From DATBAX01 sp963762965 (lineage in GTDB: Bacteria > Acidobacteriota > Terriglobia > Terriglobales > Acidobacteriaceae), in contig CAVXME010000001.1 in NCBI GenBank assembly GCA_963762965.1, positions 1,488,001-1,552,000 of the forward strand: a stretch of 64,000 bases of DNA, written 5' to 3'. This document shows, piece after piece, positions 1 through 13,547 of the stretch. Within the stretch, counting starts at the first letter, position 1. Each line of letters begins with the position of its first letter. The notes under the pieces are model-generated. The model did not search any database. It was not told the origin of the DNA and was given only the letters and a program-made list of their open reading frames with translations. The position numbers were made by a program, and so were the translations under genes.

Positions 1-135
1 AGCGTGATCAAGGCCAAGCCTGCGGTTGCCAAGGGCAAATACATTAAGGCCTGCTACCTCAGTTCGACCATGGGGCCTGGTATTTCGCTGGATACGGCTA
101 TCCAGGAATTGGCGGCAAAGGGTAAAGACACCTAA
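1..135 (+). CDS. rplA: 50S ribosomal protein L1, C-terminal fragment
   Basis: The window opens inside this gene. Frame 1 reads 44 codons to a TAA at 133-135. The visible tail (GKYIKACYLSSTMGPGISLD) is the conserved end of ribosomal protein L1, which binds 23S rRNA at the L1 stalk and is also a translational repressor of its own operon in many bacteria. The next gene is rplJ, the usual L1-L10-L12-RpoB-RpoC order. The start lies outside the window. Confidence 0.93.
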   Translation, partial: SVIKAKPAVAKGKYIKACYLSSTMGPGISLDTAIQELAAKGKDT

Positions 136-142
136 AGGCGCG

Positions 143-166
143 GACAGCCGAAGCGGCTGTCGCTAC
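143..166 (-). repeat. REP-like GTAG hairpin
   Basis: Read on the minus strand, a GTAG tetranucleotide (163-166) is followed by a perfect stem (GACAGCCG/CGGCTGTC, 143-150 and 154-161). A GTAG or GGAG next to a short hairpin is the signature of REP sequences mobilised by RAYT transposases. A near-identical copy is at 33801-33824. It lies between rplA and rplJ. Confidence 0.6.
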
Positions 167-189
167 GTAAATATCTAAGGGGCTGAATT

Positions 190-744
190 ATGGCGGTAAG
201 TCGAGCAAGAAAAACTGAGCAAGTGGAAGTTCTTAGCAAAGAGCTGAAGAACATTTCCAGCCTGATTGTGACCACCTACAGCAAGCTGACAGTGGCGCAG
301 GATTTCGAACTTCGCAAAACGCTGCGCACTTCGGGCGCGAAATATCTCGTCGTCAAGAACACTCTGGCGGAGCTTGCAGCGAAGGGCACCAAGGTCGAGG
401 CGGCGCTGAAAGACCTGTCGGGCGTTACTTCCATCGCTTACACCGAAGGCGATCCGGTGGCGTTGGCGAAGGCGCTCTCGAAGTACGCCAAGGACAATCC
501 GGAATTCACTTTCAAGGCCGGTATTGTCGAAGGCCGCGTGGTCTCGCTGAATGAGATCTCGGCGCTGGCGACCATGCCGTCGAAGGAAGAGTTGTACTCC
601 AAGCTCCTGTTCCTGATCAATGCCCCGGCGCAGCGTCTGGTCACAGTGATGAATGCCGTCGGAAAAGATCTGGCGGTGGTCATCGGTCAGGGCGTGGAGA
701 AGAACAAGTTCAAGAGCGACGCTCCCGCGGAAGCGCAGGCGTAA
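190..744 (+). CDS. rplJ: 50S ribosomal protein L10
   Basis: A 184-residue L10 (uL10), a little longer than E. coli L10 (165). It anchors L12 dimers to the stalk base of the large subunit. The N-terminal half carries the L10 core (VEVLSKELKNISSLIVTTYS, then a LVVKNTLAELA segment typical of the rRNA-binding domain). The C-terminal helix (residues about 140-165) is the expected L12-binding spine. An AAGGGG motif ends about 8 nt before the ATG. It lies 54 bp after rplA and upstream of rplL. L10-L12 commonly represses this operon through the leader, but the only structure I see in the leader is the REP hairpin. Confidence 0.97.
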   Translation: MAVSRARKTEQVEVLSKELKNISSLIVTTYSKLTVAQDFELRKTLRTSGAKYLVVKNTLAELAAKGTKVEAALKDLSGVTSIAYTEGDPVALAKALSKYAKDNPEFTFKAGIVEGRVVSLNEISALATMPSKEELYSKLLFLINAPAQRLVTVMNAVGKDLAVVIGQGVEKNKFKSDAPAEAQA

Positions 745-913
745 CTCGACAAGGTTTCGGGAGGGCGCGAGCCGTCCGAAAAAGATTTAGCTTTTTGCAG
801 TCAAGGGTTGCGCGGTCTGAGTTCACGGCGTTGTCTGGCGTAGTGGATGGAAGGCCTGGTCGCACTGGAAACTTTGATTGCGAATGGCGAAATCAGTAAA
901 TGACGTGGCAAGA

Positions 914-937
914 AGACGTAGCAAGCTACGTCTCTAC
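914..937 (-). repeat. REP-like GTAG hairpin in the rplJ-rplL spacer
   Basis: A perfect 9-bp inverted repeat (AGACGTAGC/GCTACGTCT, 914-922 and 925-933) is followed by CTAC, that is GTAG on the minus strand. It lies 21 bp before rplL in a 214-bp spacer (745-958). I recognise nothing else in that spacer apart from the rplL ribosome-binding site (GGAG near 948). Confidence 0.5.
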
Positions 938-958
938 TAAACATACTGGAGAAATAAC

Positions 959-1339
959 ATGGCGGACCTACAGCAGTTGGAAGATTCAATCGTCGGGCTC
1001 TCTCTGCTCGATGCGGCAGCGCTGGTAAAGCGCTTGGAAGCGAAACTGGGCGTCTCGGCGGCAGCAGCGGCCCCGGTGATGGTTGCTGGCGGCGGAGCGG
1101 CAGCAGGTGCGGCCCCGGCGGAAGAGAAGACCGAGTTCAGCGTCGTGCTGAAAGAAGTGGGCGCGAACAAGATCAACGTGATCAAAGCCGTCCGCGAAGT
1201 CACCAGCCTGGGCTTGAAAGAAGCCAAGGACCTGGTCGACGGCGCGCCGAAGGCGATCAAAGAAGGCGTGTCAAAGGACGAAGCCGAGACCATCCGGAAG
1301 AAGTTCACAGAAGCCGGCGCCGTTGTCGAAGTAAAGTAA
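959..1339 (+). CDS. rplL: 50S ribosomal protein L7/L12
   Basis: A 126-residue L7/L12 stalk protein that recruits translational GTPases. It shows the standard three parts: an N-terminal dimerisation helix region (about 1-33), an Ala/Gly-rich hinge (about 36-57), and the conserved C-terminal domain (about 60-126) with the KINVIKAVREVTSLGLKEAK helix that contacts EF-Tu and EF-G. GGAG is 8 nt upstream of the ATG. A 477-bp gap follows before rpoB, so rpoBC may have its own promoter or a processed leader. Confidence 0.98.
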   Translation: MADLQQLEDSIVGLSLLDAAALVKRLEAKLGVSAAAAAPVMVAGGGAAAGAAPAEEKTEFSVVLKEVGANKINVIKAVREVTSLGLKEAKDLVDGAPKAIKEGVSKDEAETIRKKFTEAGAVVEVK

Positions 1340-1816
1340 CGGCGTTTGCGGGGCTGGGCGCCCCGTGCCGAAATCCCGGCTTGAGCCAGCGGAAGTTGGC
1401 GAAAACAAAGGGATTCGGGGGTACGGCTGCAAGATTGGCCGAACCGAACGATCTACTGGTGAAGCTTTTGGGGCGGTGTTATCATCTATACTAATAACGC
1501 CGCTTCCTGCTTCATTTCAAGGTGACTGCGACCATCCACTCCAACGGACCCAGGGAAGCGGAGCGAGGTTGCTGGCACGGGTTGGCAGACTGTTCCGCCC
1601 AGCGGAACGGGAACAGGCCGAGATACTGGCGCGTAAAAGAAAAATTTTGATCAAGCTTCAGTGCCGCAGTTGGCGCTCGAGGGGATGCATGTCCCCGCGA
1701 GCGGTTACGTATTTTTAATAGTTTACAAGCTTCGTAGTCCTGGCCGCGCAAAGGCGCGCCTCAACATTCCGCGTTTGGCGCAGCAGTCGCTGCGCAGGAA
1801 AGTTTGGAGTCTCTGA
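1340..1816 (+). other. rplL-rpoB intergenic region
   Basis: No convincing gene. At 1473-1503 an inverted repeat (GCGGTGTTAT/ATAACGCCGC, one G-T pair) encloses a TATACT, which could be an attenuator stem or a -10 element. No obvious T-run follows, so it is not a standard terminator. The long open frame at 1365-1718 has no recognisable protein and no ribosome-binding site, and I do not call it. The rpoB start is preceded by a GGAAAG/TGGAG purine stretch. Confidence 0.4.
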
Positions 1817-4800
1817 ATGTCTAAGAACAACGGATTCCGTACCCGCTTCGATTTTTCCAAAATTCCAGCCACCATCCAGATCCCGAATCTGATTGAGGTG
1901 CAGAAGCGCTCGTATGAGCGTTTTCTGCAGATGGACCGCCTGCCCAGCGAGCGCGATGACGCCGGGTTGCAGTCGGTTTTTCAATCGGTCTTCCCGATTA
2001 CCGATTTCCGCAACGTATCACAACTGGAGTTTGTGGATTTCGCCATTGGTAACTGGGAGTGCAAGTGCGGCCACCTGAAAGGGCTGCATCACCTGCGCAC
2101 CACTTGTAAGAATTGCGGATCGACGGTCATCACTGACCCGTTTCATCCCGGCGAAGTGCTTTGCAACAAGTGCGGCACCTACAACGCAAACACTCCGGAC
2201 TTCTGCAACAAGTGCGGTGACCCGGTTGGATTGCAACTGAAGTATGACGTGGCGGAGTGCGAAGAGCGCGGCATGACGTATTCGGCGCCGCTCAAAGTCA
2301 CCATGCGGCTTACCATTTTTGAGAAGGACGCGGAGACTGGGACGCGCTCCATTCGTGACATCAAGGAACAAGAAGTGTTCTTCGGCGATGTGCCGCTGAT
2401 GACCGAGAACGGTACGTTCATCGTGAACGGCACCGAGCGCGTCATTGTCAGCCAGTTGCACCGTTCGCCTGGTGTGTTCTTCGAGACTGCAAACAATCGC
2501 ACCTACTTCCTCGGCAAGATCATTCCCTACCGCGGATCGTGGGTGGAATTCGAATACGACCAGAAGAACGTGTTGTACGTACGCATTGACCGCAAGCGCA
2601 AATTTCTGGGAACAATCTTCCTGCGGGCGTTGGGCCTGCGTTCGGGCGAGGACATTCTCCGAACCTTCTATACGGTGGATCGTCTGGTCGTCCGCGACAA
2701 GAAGCTCTATTGGACGCTTGATCCCACCAGCGACAAAGCTACCAACCTGCTGGGCATGAAGCTGGCGCACAGCGTGAAGTCGAAGTCAGGCGAGGAAATC
2801 GCACACTCCGGCCGCAAGATCAACGCCGTAACTTTGAAGGAAATTCAGAAGGCGAAGATCTCGGAAATCGAAGTGGATATCTCTGATCTCGAAGGTGCAT
2901 GGGTGGCCGGCGATGTTGTCGATACCACGACCGGTGAAGTCCTGCTCGAGGCCAACTCGGAACTGACCGCGGACAAGGTTTCCAAAATCCTCGAGTCCGG
3001 CGTAGTCGAGATCAATCTGTTCTTCCCGGAACGCGACGATGTGGGCACGGTGATCTGCCAGACCCTGAAGCGCGATTCGGTCAAGACGCCGCAGGAAGCG
3101 TTGATCGAAATTTACCGCAAGTTGCGTCCCGGCGATCCGCCGACATTGGACACAGCCACTGCGCTGTTCCACGGGATGTTCTTCGATCCGCGCAAGTATG
3201 ATTTCTCGCGCGTGGGCCGTTTGAAGTTCAACATCAAACTGTTCGAGAACCCCGAAGCCAGCAGCCTCGACCATCGCACGCTGGAGCCGGATGATTTCTA
3301 CGGGACCATCCGCTACCTGCTCAAGCTGCGCAAGAACATCGGAGCCGTGGATGACATCGATCATCTTGGCAACCGCCGGGTTCGTGCAGTCGGCGAACTG
3401 CTGGAAAACCAGTTCCGCATCGGGCTGGTGCGCATGGAACGGGCGATCAAAGAAAAAATGTCCGTGTATCAGGAAATGTCGACAGCGATGCCGCATGACC
3501 TGGTGAATGCGAAACCGGTCATGGCTGCGATCCGCGAGTTCTTCGGATCGTCACAGCTCTCGCAATTCATGGATCAAACCAACCCGTTGTCGGAGATCAC
3601 GCACAAACGGCGTCTCTCCGCCCTTGGGCCGGGCGGTCTGTCACGGGAACGCGCAGGATTCGAGGTTCGCGACGTTCACCCCACGCACTACGGACGCATC
3701 TGCCCGATTGAAACGCCGGAAGGTCCGAACATCGGATTGATTTCGTCGTTGAGCTGCTATGCGCGGATCAACGAATACGGATTCATTGAGTCGCCTTATC
3801 GCCGCGTCAAGGGCGGCAAGGTGCTCGACTTCGTCAGCGTGGTCAATGGCGGCGACAGCGATCTGAAGGTCGGGACTCATCTCGAGAAGCACGAGATGGA
3901 GAAGATCAACGCCGAGCTGAAAGAGAAGAAAAAGCGCGAAGCGCAGTTTGAACCTTTCTCGTTCTATCAATCGGCATGGGAAGAGGATCGCCACATCATT
4001 GCGCAGGCGAACGTGGAGCTCGACGACAAGGGCCGCATCGTCGGCGATCTGATCAATGCCCGTAAGGCCGGCAACTTTGTGCTGGTCACTCGCGATGATG
4101 TCGATTACATCGACGTCAGCCCGAAGCAACTGGTTTCCGTCGCCGCCTCGCTCGTGCCGTTCCTCGAGCATGACGACGCCAACCGCGCGCTGATGGGTGC
4201 GAACATGCAACGCCAGTCAGTTCCTTTGCTGCGAGCGGAAGCGCCGATCGTGGGTACCGGAATGGAAGGCGTGACGGCGCGCGATTCCGGCGCGGTCATT
4301 CTGGCCAAGCGCAACGGCATCATCGATTCGGTCGATTCCGAGCGCATTATCGTACGCGTCGAGGGCGAGCATCACCCTGGGCAGCTCTCGCGTGAAGTTG
4401 GCAGCGACATTTACCAGCTCACCAAGTTCAAGCGTTCGAACCAGAACACCTGCATTAACCAGAAGCCAGTCGTTGTCCGCGGACAACGCGTGGTCAAGGG
4501 CCAGGTCATCGCAGACGGACCTTGCACCGATCATGGTGAGTTGGCGCTGGGACGCAACGTGCTGGTGGCCTTCATGCCATGGCGCGGCTACAACTTTGAA
4601 GACGCGATCCTGGTCTCGGAAAAGCTTGTGAAGGAGGACTACTACACTTCAGTCCATATCGAGGAATACGAGATCGAGTCACGCGACACCAAGCTGGGGC
4701 CGGAAGAAGTCACGCGTGACATTCCGAACGTCTCGGAATCGATGTTGCGTAATCTGGACGAAGCCGGCGTCATCCGCATCGGGGCGTCTATTAAACAAGG

Positions 4801-6286
4801 CGACATTCTGGTGGGCAAGGTAACGCCGAAGGGCGAAACCCAGCTCACACCGGAAGAGAAGCTGCTGCGCGCCATCTTCGGTGAAAAGGCCGGAGACGTT
4901 CGTGATGCTTCGCTCTACTGCCCTCCGGGCATCGAGGGTGTGATCGTCGACGTAAAAATCTTCTCCCGCAAGGGTCAGGAGAAGGACGAACGCGCCAAAT
5001 CGATCGAAGCCACGCAGATCAACAAGTTGGAAAAGAACCTTTCGGATGAAATCCGAATTCTTACCGACGAGCGCCTCAAACGTCTCGACAACATTCTGGG
5101 ACGCAAGGAAGTTCTGGCGGATCTGCACGACGAGCGCACCAACAAGCGCTTGCTGACCAAGGACACCATCCTTGATCGCGAAACGATTGAGCGCATTTCT
5201 ACTCGTAACCTGAAACGCATTAAATATGCGGACAAGGACCCGCGGGTGAATGAGCAGATCGACGAGATCGAAGAGATGACGTCGCGTCAGATCGACGTTC
5301 TGAAAAAGATCGTCAACGAGAAGAAAGACAAGTTGACCAAGGGCGACGAGTTGCCGCCGGGCGTGATCAAGCTGGTCAAGGTCTACATCGCCATGAAGCG
5401 CAAGCTGAGTGTCGGTGACAAGATGGCCGGCCGTCACGGAAACAAGGGCGTCATCGCGCGCATTCTGCCGGAAGAGGACATGCCTTACCTCGAAGACGGC
5501 ACGCCGATGGAGATCGTACTCAATCCTCTGGGCGTTCCTTCCCGTATGAACGTGGGGCAGATTCTCGAAACCCACCTCGGATGGGCCGGACATGAACTCG
5601 GCACCAAGATCAACGCAATGCTCGCCGAGAACACCACAGAAGCCGCGATCCGCAAGGAGCTCAAGCATCTGTTCAAGGACACCGTGCTTGCCGACACCGT
5701 GGCTGCTTACAGCGACGAAGAATTGATGGCGGTCGCTCCCACTCTAAAGCGTGGCGTGTTCACGGGTTCGCCCGTGTTCGACGGTTCGCGCGAGAGCGAA
5801 ATCAAGGCGCTGCTAAAGAGCGCGGGACTGCCGGAGTCCGGCAAAACCTGGCTGTATGACGGCATGACGGGCGACAAGTTCGAACAGCCGGTCACGGTCG
5901 GCTACATCTACATGCTGAAACTGTCGCACTTGGTGGACGACAAGATTCATGCTCGTTCCATCGGACCGTACTCGCTGATCACCCAGCAGCCACTGGGTGG
6001 CAAGGCGCAGTTCGGTGGCCAGCGCTTCGGAGAAATGGAAGTCTGGGCACTAGAAGCCTACGGCGCGGCATTCATTCTGCAGGAGCTGCTGACGGCGAAG
6101 TCCGACGACGTTTATGGCCGTACCAAGATTTACGAGGCCATCGTCAAGGGCGAAGCTGCCATGGAGCCCGGCGTTCCGGAATCGTTCAACGTGCTGATCC
6201 GCGAGCTTCAGTCGCTCTGTCTGGATGTGGAATTGATCAAGGCAGGCGAGAAGAAGCCAGTGGTTGGCGCGGCGGCAGCAGATTAA
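1817..6286 (+). CDS. rpoB: DNA-directed RNA polymerase subunit beta (with zinc-ribbon insertion)
   Basis: A 1489-residue beta subunit of the core RNA polymerase. The rifampicin-pocket stretch (SSQLSQFMDQ, NPLSEITHKRR) lies near residues 576-600 and keeps the residues of rifampicin-sensitive enzymes. The conserved MKRKLSVGDKMAGRHGNKG and ITQQPLGGKAQFGGQRFGEMEVWALEAYGA blocks are present near the C-terminus. The oddity is residues about 79-140. Between the conserved LEFVDFAIG and CEERGMTYSAPL segments lie eight cysteines: CxC at 82/84 and CxxC at 97/100, 116/119 and 130/133. This suggests two zinc ribbons that E. coli beta lacks. The downstream rpoC is 280 bp away rather than tightly coupled. 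Confidence 0.98.
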   Translation: MSKNNGFRTRFDFSKIPATIQIPNLIEVQKRSYERFLQMDRLPSERDDAGLQSVFQSVFPITDFRNVSQLEFVDFAIGNWECKCGHLKGLHHLRTTCKNCGSTVITDPFHPGEVLCNKCGTYNANTPDFCNKCGDPVGLQLKYDVAECEERGMTYSAPLKVTMRLTIFEKDAETGTRSIRDIKEQEVFFGDVPLMTENGTFIVNGTERVIVSQLHRSPGVFFETANNRTYFLGKIIPYRGSWVEFEYDQKNVLYVRIDRKRKFLGTIFLRALGLRSGEDILRTFYTVDRLVVRDKKLYWTLDPTSDKATNLLGMKLAHSVKSKSGEEIAHSGRKINAVTLKEIQKAKISEIEVDISDLEGAWVAGDVVDTTTGEVLLEANSELTADKVSKILESGVVEINLFFPERDDVGTVICQTLKRDSVKTPQEALIEIYRKLRPGDPPTLDTATALFHGMFFDPRKYDFSRVGRLKFNIKLFENPEASSLDHRTLEPDDFYGTIRYLLKLRKNIGAVDDIDHLGNRRVRAVGELLENQFRIGLVRMERAIKEKMSVYQEMSTAMPHDLVNAKPVMAAIREFFGSSQLSQFMDQTNPLSEITHKRRLSALGPGGLSRERAGFEVRDVHPTHYGRICPIETPEGPNIGLISSLSCYARINEYGFIESPYRRVKGGKVLDFVSVVNGGDSDLKVGTHLEKHEMEKINAELKEKKKREAQFEPFSFYQSAWEEDRHIIAQANVELDDKGRIVGDLINARKAGNFVLVTRDDVDYIDVSPKQLVSVAASLVPFLEHDDANRALMGANMQRQSVPLLRAEAPIVGTGMEGVTARDSGAVILAKRNGIIDSVDSERIIVRVEGEHHPGQLSREVGSDIYQLTKFKRSNQNTCINQKPVVVRGQRVVKGQVIADGPCTDHGELALGRNVLVAFMPWRGYNFEDAILVSEKLVKEDYYTSVHIEEYEIESRDTKLGPEEVTRDIPNVSESMLRNLDEAGVIRIGASIKQGDILVGKVTPKGETQLTPEEKLLRAIFGEKAGDVRDASLYCPPGIEGVIVDVKIFSRKGQEKDERAKSIEATQINKLEKNLSDEIRILTDERLKRLDNILGRKEVLADLHDERTNKRLLTKDTILDRETIERISTRNLKRIKYADKDPRVNEQIDEIEEMTSRQIDVLKKIVNEKKDKLTKGDELPPGVIKLVKVYIAMKRKLSVGDKMAGRHGNKGVIARILPEEDMPYLEDGTPMEIVLNPLGVPSRMNVGQILETHLGWAGHELGTKINAMLAENTTEAAIRKELKHLFKDTVLADTVAAYSDEELMAVAPTLKRGVFTGSPVFDGSRESEIKALLKSAGLPESGKTWLYDGMTGDKFEQPVTVGYIYMLKLSHLVDDKIHARSIGPYSLITQQPLGGKAQFGGQRFGEMEVWALEAYGAAFILQELLTAKSDDVYGRTKIYEAIVKGEAAMEPGVPESFNVLIRELQSLCLDVELIKAGEKKPVVGAAAAD

Positions 6287-6566
6287 TAAGAACCGTCGTT
6301 GGCCGTTGGTCGTTGGCCAACGACCAGCGGCTTTCGGCATCTGGTTCGGGAACTTTAAGTTTTCGCTGGTTCTAGGCCAAAGGCCAAAGGCCAACGGCCA
6401 ACGGCCAACGACAGATTTTGAAATATGCTGGTCTGCTTCCTTGCTCTTGAGAAGTAGATCTGAAGTTTTGCGGCGAGGGTTTTGGCCAACGGCCAACGAC
6501 CAACGACGAAAATTCAAGAGCCGTGAAGCGGACGACGATACCGACCGCAGGAAGCGGAGGACCACC
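6287..6566. repeat. rpoB-rpoC spacer with three 7-mer arrays
   Basis: The first array (about 6294-6325) repeats CGTTGGC-type words and begins 8 bp after the rpoB stop. The second (about 6375-6412) repeats GGCCAAA then GGCCAAC. The third (about 6484-6508) reads GGCCAACGGCCAACGACC and is nearly the reverse complement of the first. All have a seven-base period. The open frame running through this spacer into rpoC is an artefact: its translation is the repeat, and rpoC has a better start at 6567. Confidence 0.8.
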
Positions 6567-10754
<4,188 letters not shown>

Positions 10755-10758
10755 AACT

Positions 10759-10798
10759 GAAAAGCACGGGGACGGAGCAATCCGTCCCTTTTGCTTTT
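10759..10798 (+). terminator. Rho-independent terminator after rpoC
   Basis: GGGACGGA (10769-10776) pairs with TCCGTCCC (10781-10788) across a GCAA loop and is followed by TTTTGCTTTT. An outer AAAAGCA/TGCTTTT pair extends the stem. It sits 5 bp after the rpoC stop and closes the ribosomal/polymerase operon. Confidence 0.85.
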
Positions 10799-10821
10799 CC
10801 GGTTGGCTTCTTTACCTCCCC

Positions 10822-11814
10822 ATGAGTGCGAACCCAGAACGGTTGCGAAACCCGGCACCGGCCAGCATTTCGCAGTTGCGCCCCGTGCCGCAGCGCAATA
10901 CTCTGGGGCCGTTGATCTTTCGTTTCCTACGCCTTTTGCGGCTTGCGTTCTGGCGTGCGTTCGAGCATGACGCATTCGCCATAGCCAAGGCATCCGCCTA
11001 TTCGTCCATCCTTACGTTTTTCCCTGCGTTGCTGGTGGTTGGGGCCGTGCTCGCCACTTCGCACCAAACCGAGGCTTATCTACGGGAGATTGGCTACGCC
11101 CTGGGCAGGATACTTCCCGCGGGAAGCGCCTCGGCGTTGTCTTATCTGAAGGGAAACGGGACCCAGCGCCCGGTCGGATTACTGGTCACAACCTCCCTGC
11201 TGACGGTGTGGACGGCCTCCGGCGTGATGATTTCCTGGATGGAAGGGTTCCGCAAGTGTTACGAACTCCCGAAAGTTTGGGGCATGGTCAAGGAGCGCTG
11301 CATAGCGTTCTCACTGGTCATCCTGGCGGGGATTCCCCTGAGCTGCGCCACCGTGTTTGTAGCTTTCGGCAACCGGATTGAAACCCGGGTTCTATTCCAC
11401 ATGGGCCGCGAGTTCGGCCCGGCGATTCTGATGATGTGGGTGGCCATCCGCTGGCTGATTGCCATGCTGACCAGCATTGCTGTGATTGCGCTCATCTATC
11501 ACAATGCCGTGCCGCGCACTCAACCCTGGCACAGCGTACTCCCCGGCGCGGTCCTGGCCACCGTGATGTGGTTCGCGGCCACGTTGCTTTTTGGCTGGTA
11601 CTTGCAGCACTATGCGGATTACAGTGTGATTTATGGTTCGCTGGGGGCGGGCATCGCCTTGCTGGTGTGGATGTACATGATTTCCCTGGTCATCCTCATT
11701 GGAGCGGAGTTCAACGCCATGCTGTTTCCGCGGACGATGTTGGGACTCGAACTGCGGGCGATGGGCAGTGGTGCGAAGGTCCCGGCAGCGGGCCGGCCGG
11801 ACCGGAATTTCTAG
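10822..11814 (+). CDS. YihY/BrkB family inner-membrane protein
   Basis: A 330-residue polytopic membrane protein of the YihY/virulence factor BrkB family. Several hydrophobic helices are evident: about 60-80 (AYSSILTFFPALLVVGAVLA), 115-135, 165-190, 205-235, 245-265 and 275-300. The family hallmark near the N-terminus (FWRAFEHDAFAIAKASAYSSILTFFPAL) and the late GSLGAGIALLVWMYMISLVILIGAEFNA block are clear. BrkB-like proteins were once called RNase BN, wrongly. Their function is unsettled, with a transport role suggested. The first 35 residues are polar and may be cytoplasmic. Confidence 0.9.
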   Translation: MSANPERLRNPAPASISQLRPVPQRNTLGPLIFRFLRLLRLAFWRAFEHDAFAIAKASAYSSILTFFPALLVVGAVLATSHQTEAYLREIGYALGRILPAGSASALSYLKGNGTQRPVGLLVTTSLLTVWTASGVMISWMEGFRKCYELPKVWGMVKERCIAFSLVILAGIPLSCATVFVAFGNRIETRVLFHMGREFGPAILMMWVAIRWLIAMLTSIAVIALIYHNAVPRTQPWHSVLPGAVLATVMWFAATLLFGWYLQHYADYSVIYGSLGAGIALLVWMYMISLVILIGAEFNAMLFPRTMLGLELRAMGSGAKVPAAGRPDRNF

Positions 11815-11989
11815 ATCCTAGGCAAACCGAAGCAGCTAAAGAAAGCAGCTTGTTCGCCGATTTCCATATCATGCGGGGCTTTCATGCGGGTGATTCGAAT
11901 TTTGGCGAACGCTGCCCGCCGCCACTTCCTGGATATCCATATACAATACCCAAACCTATCAATCTCAAACGCAAATCGGGGATGAACTG

Positions 11990-13540
11990 TTGAAACAGAG
12001 CAAACTGGACCTGGTTTCCCGAGGTTCTGATCGTGCTGCGCCGAATCCATCGGCTAAATGTGTGCACCGCCGCGCCAAGATCATTTGCACTATCGGGCCA
12101 GCCTGCAATTCGGAGCCGGCCATGCGCGATCTTATGCGCCTGGGCATGGACGTCGCCCGCCTGAATTTTTCGCATGGCTCGCACGACGCCCACGCGGAGA
12201 ACATTGAGCGTTTGCGCCGGATCGCCGAGGAAGAGAACCGGACGATTTGCATCCTACAGGACCTGCAAGGCCCCAAGATCCGCACCGGACGATTGCAGGA
12301 GCATACCCCGGTTGCGATCAAAACTGCGTCCCAGGTAACCATCACCCCCCGCGATGTCGAGGGCACGCCTACCCTGATTTCGACCACATTCAAGACCCTG
12401 GCGCGCGAGCTGCAACTGGGCGCGCGCATTCTGCTTTCGGACGGACTGATTGAACTGCGCCTGATCAGCCGGCGCGGTCAGGACGTGATATGCGAAGTCA
12501 TCAATGGCGGCATGCTGGCGGAACATCAGGGCATTAATCTCCCCGGTGCTGCACTCTCGATTCCGGCCCTCACCGACAAGGACCGCAAAGACCTGGAATT
12601 TGGCCTGACCCACGGCGTGGACATGGTCGCCCTTTCCTTCGTGCGTTCGGCCGCCGATGTCCTCACCGTGAAGCAGATCATTGCCCAGCATGGCAGCCGA
12701 ATTCCGGTGATTGCCAAACTGGAAAAGCCGCAGGCCCTGGAACATTTGGAGGAAATTTTCGATGCCGCCGACGGGGTGATGGTGGCGCGCGGCGACCTGG
12801 GAGTGGAAATGGCCCCGGAGAAAGTTCCAGTGATCCAGAAGCACATCATTCGCCGCTCCGCCGAATGGCGCAAGCCGGTGATCACCGCGACGCAGATGCT
12901 CGAGTCCATGATCGAGAACCCGCGTCCCACCCGCGCCGAAGCCAGCGACGTGGCCAATGCGGTTTTCGACGGCACCGATGCGGTGATGCTCTCGGCAGAA
13001 ACCGCCAGCGGTCTTTATCCGCGCGAAGCCGTGGCCATGATGGCGAAAATTGTGGTCGAGGCGGAAAGCAACATGGGGGAATCGGGCCCGCGCCGCCGCC
13101 GTCGCGACCGCCACAGTCTTTCGATCGCGGAAACCATTTGCGAGTCGGTGGCCCACGCCGCCGAGGACTTGCACATGGGCGCCATCGCCGTTTTCACCGA
13201 CACCGGAAACAGCGCCCGCCTGATCTCCAAATATCGTCCCCGCGCGGTGATTTATGCTTTTAGTCACGTGCCCACGGTGTGCAACCGTATGAATCTTCTG
13301 TGGGGCGTCCGTCCGGTAAAGCACGCGCAGGCGAAGTCCACCGAGGAAATGGTCTCGACCGCGGAACTGGAGCTTCTGCGGCATGACCGGGTCAAGGTCG
13401 GTGACGTGCTAGGCGTGGTGGCGGGGACAGAGATGGCCTCCGGCTCGACGAACTTTATGCGTCTGCACGTGGTGACGGCGGAGGAAGTGCGCACGGCAGC
13501 TCCCGGCAAGAAATTACGCTCCCGCGCAAAGAAAACTTAA
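11990..13540 (+). CDS. pyk: Pyruvate kinase
   Basis: A 516-residue pyruvate kinase, which makes ATP and pyruvate from phosphoenolpyruvate. The frame opens at a TTG (11990). The conserved core begins at about residue 27 with RRAKIICTIGPAC, so the true start may lie slightly later. Visible motifs are LNFSHGSHDAHAENI, LQDLQGPKIRTG, the active-site signature IPVIAKLEKPQALE, MVARGDLGVE, and the TATQMLESMI...PTRAEASDVANAVFDGTDAVMLSAETASG block. The C-terminal allosteric-type domain is complete. An alpha/beta hydrolase gene begins 8 bp downstream, probably in one transcript. Confidence 0.97.
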   Translation: MKQSKLDLVSRGSDRAAPNPSAKCVHRRAKIICTIGPACNSEPAMRDLMRLGMDVARLNFSHGSHDAHAENIERLRRIAEEENRTICILQDLQGPKIRTGRLQEHTPVAIKTASQVTITPRDVEGTPTLISTTFKTLARELQLGARILLSDGLIELRLISRRGQDVICEVINGGMLAEHQGINLPGAALSIPALTDKDRKDLEFGLTHGVDMVALSFVRSAADVLTVKQIIAQHGSRIPVIAKLEKPQALEHLEEIFDAADGVMVARGDLGVEMAPEKVPVIQKHIIRRSAEWRKPVITATQMLESMIENPRPTRAEASDVANAVFDGTDAVMLSAETASGLYPREAVAMMAKIVVEAESNMGESGPRRRRRDRHSLSIAETICESVAHAAEDLHMGAIAVFTDTGNSARLISKYRPRAVIYAFSHVPTVCNRMNLLWGVRPVKHAQAKSTEEMVSTAELELLRHDRVKVGDVLGVVAGTEMASGSTNFMRLHVVTAEEVRTAAPGKKLRSRAKKT

Positions 13541-13547
13541 TCTCTCC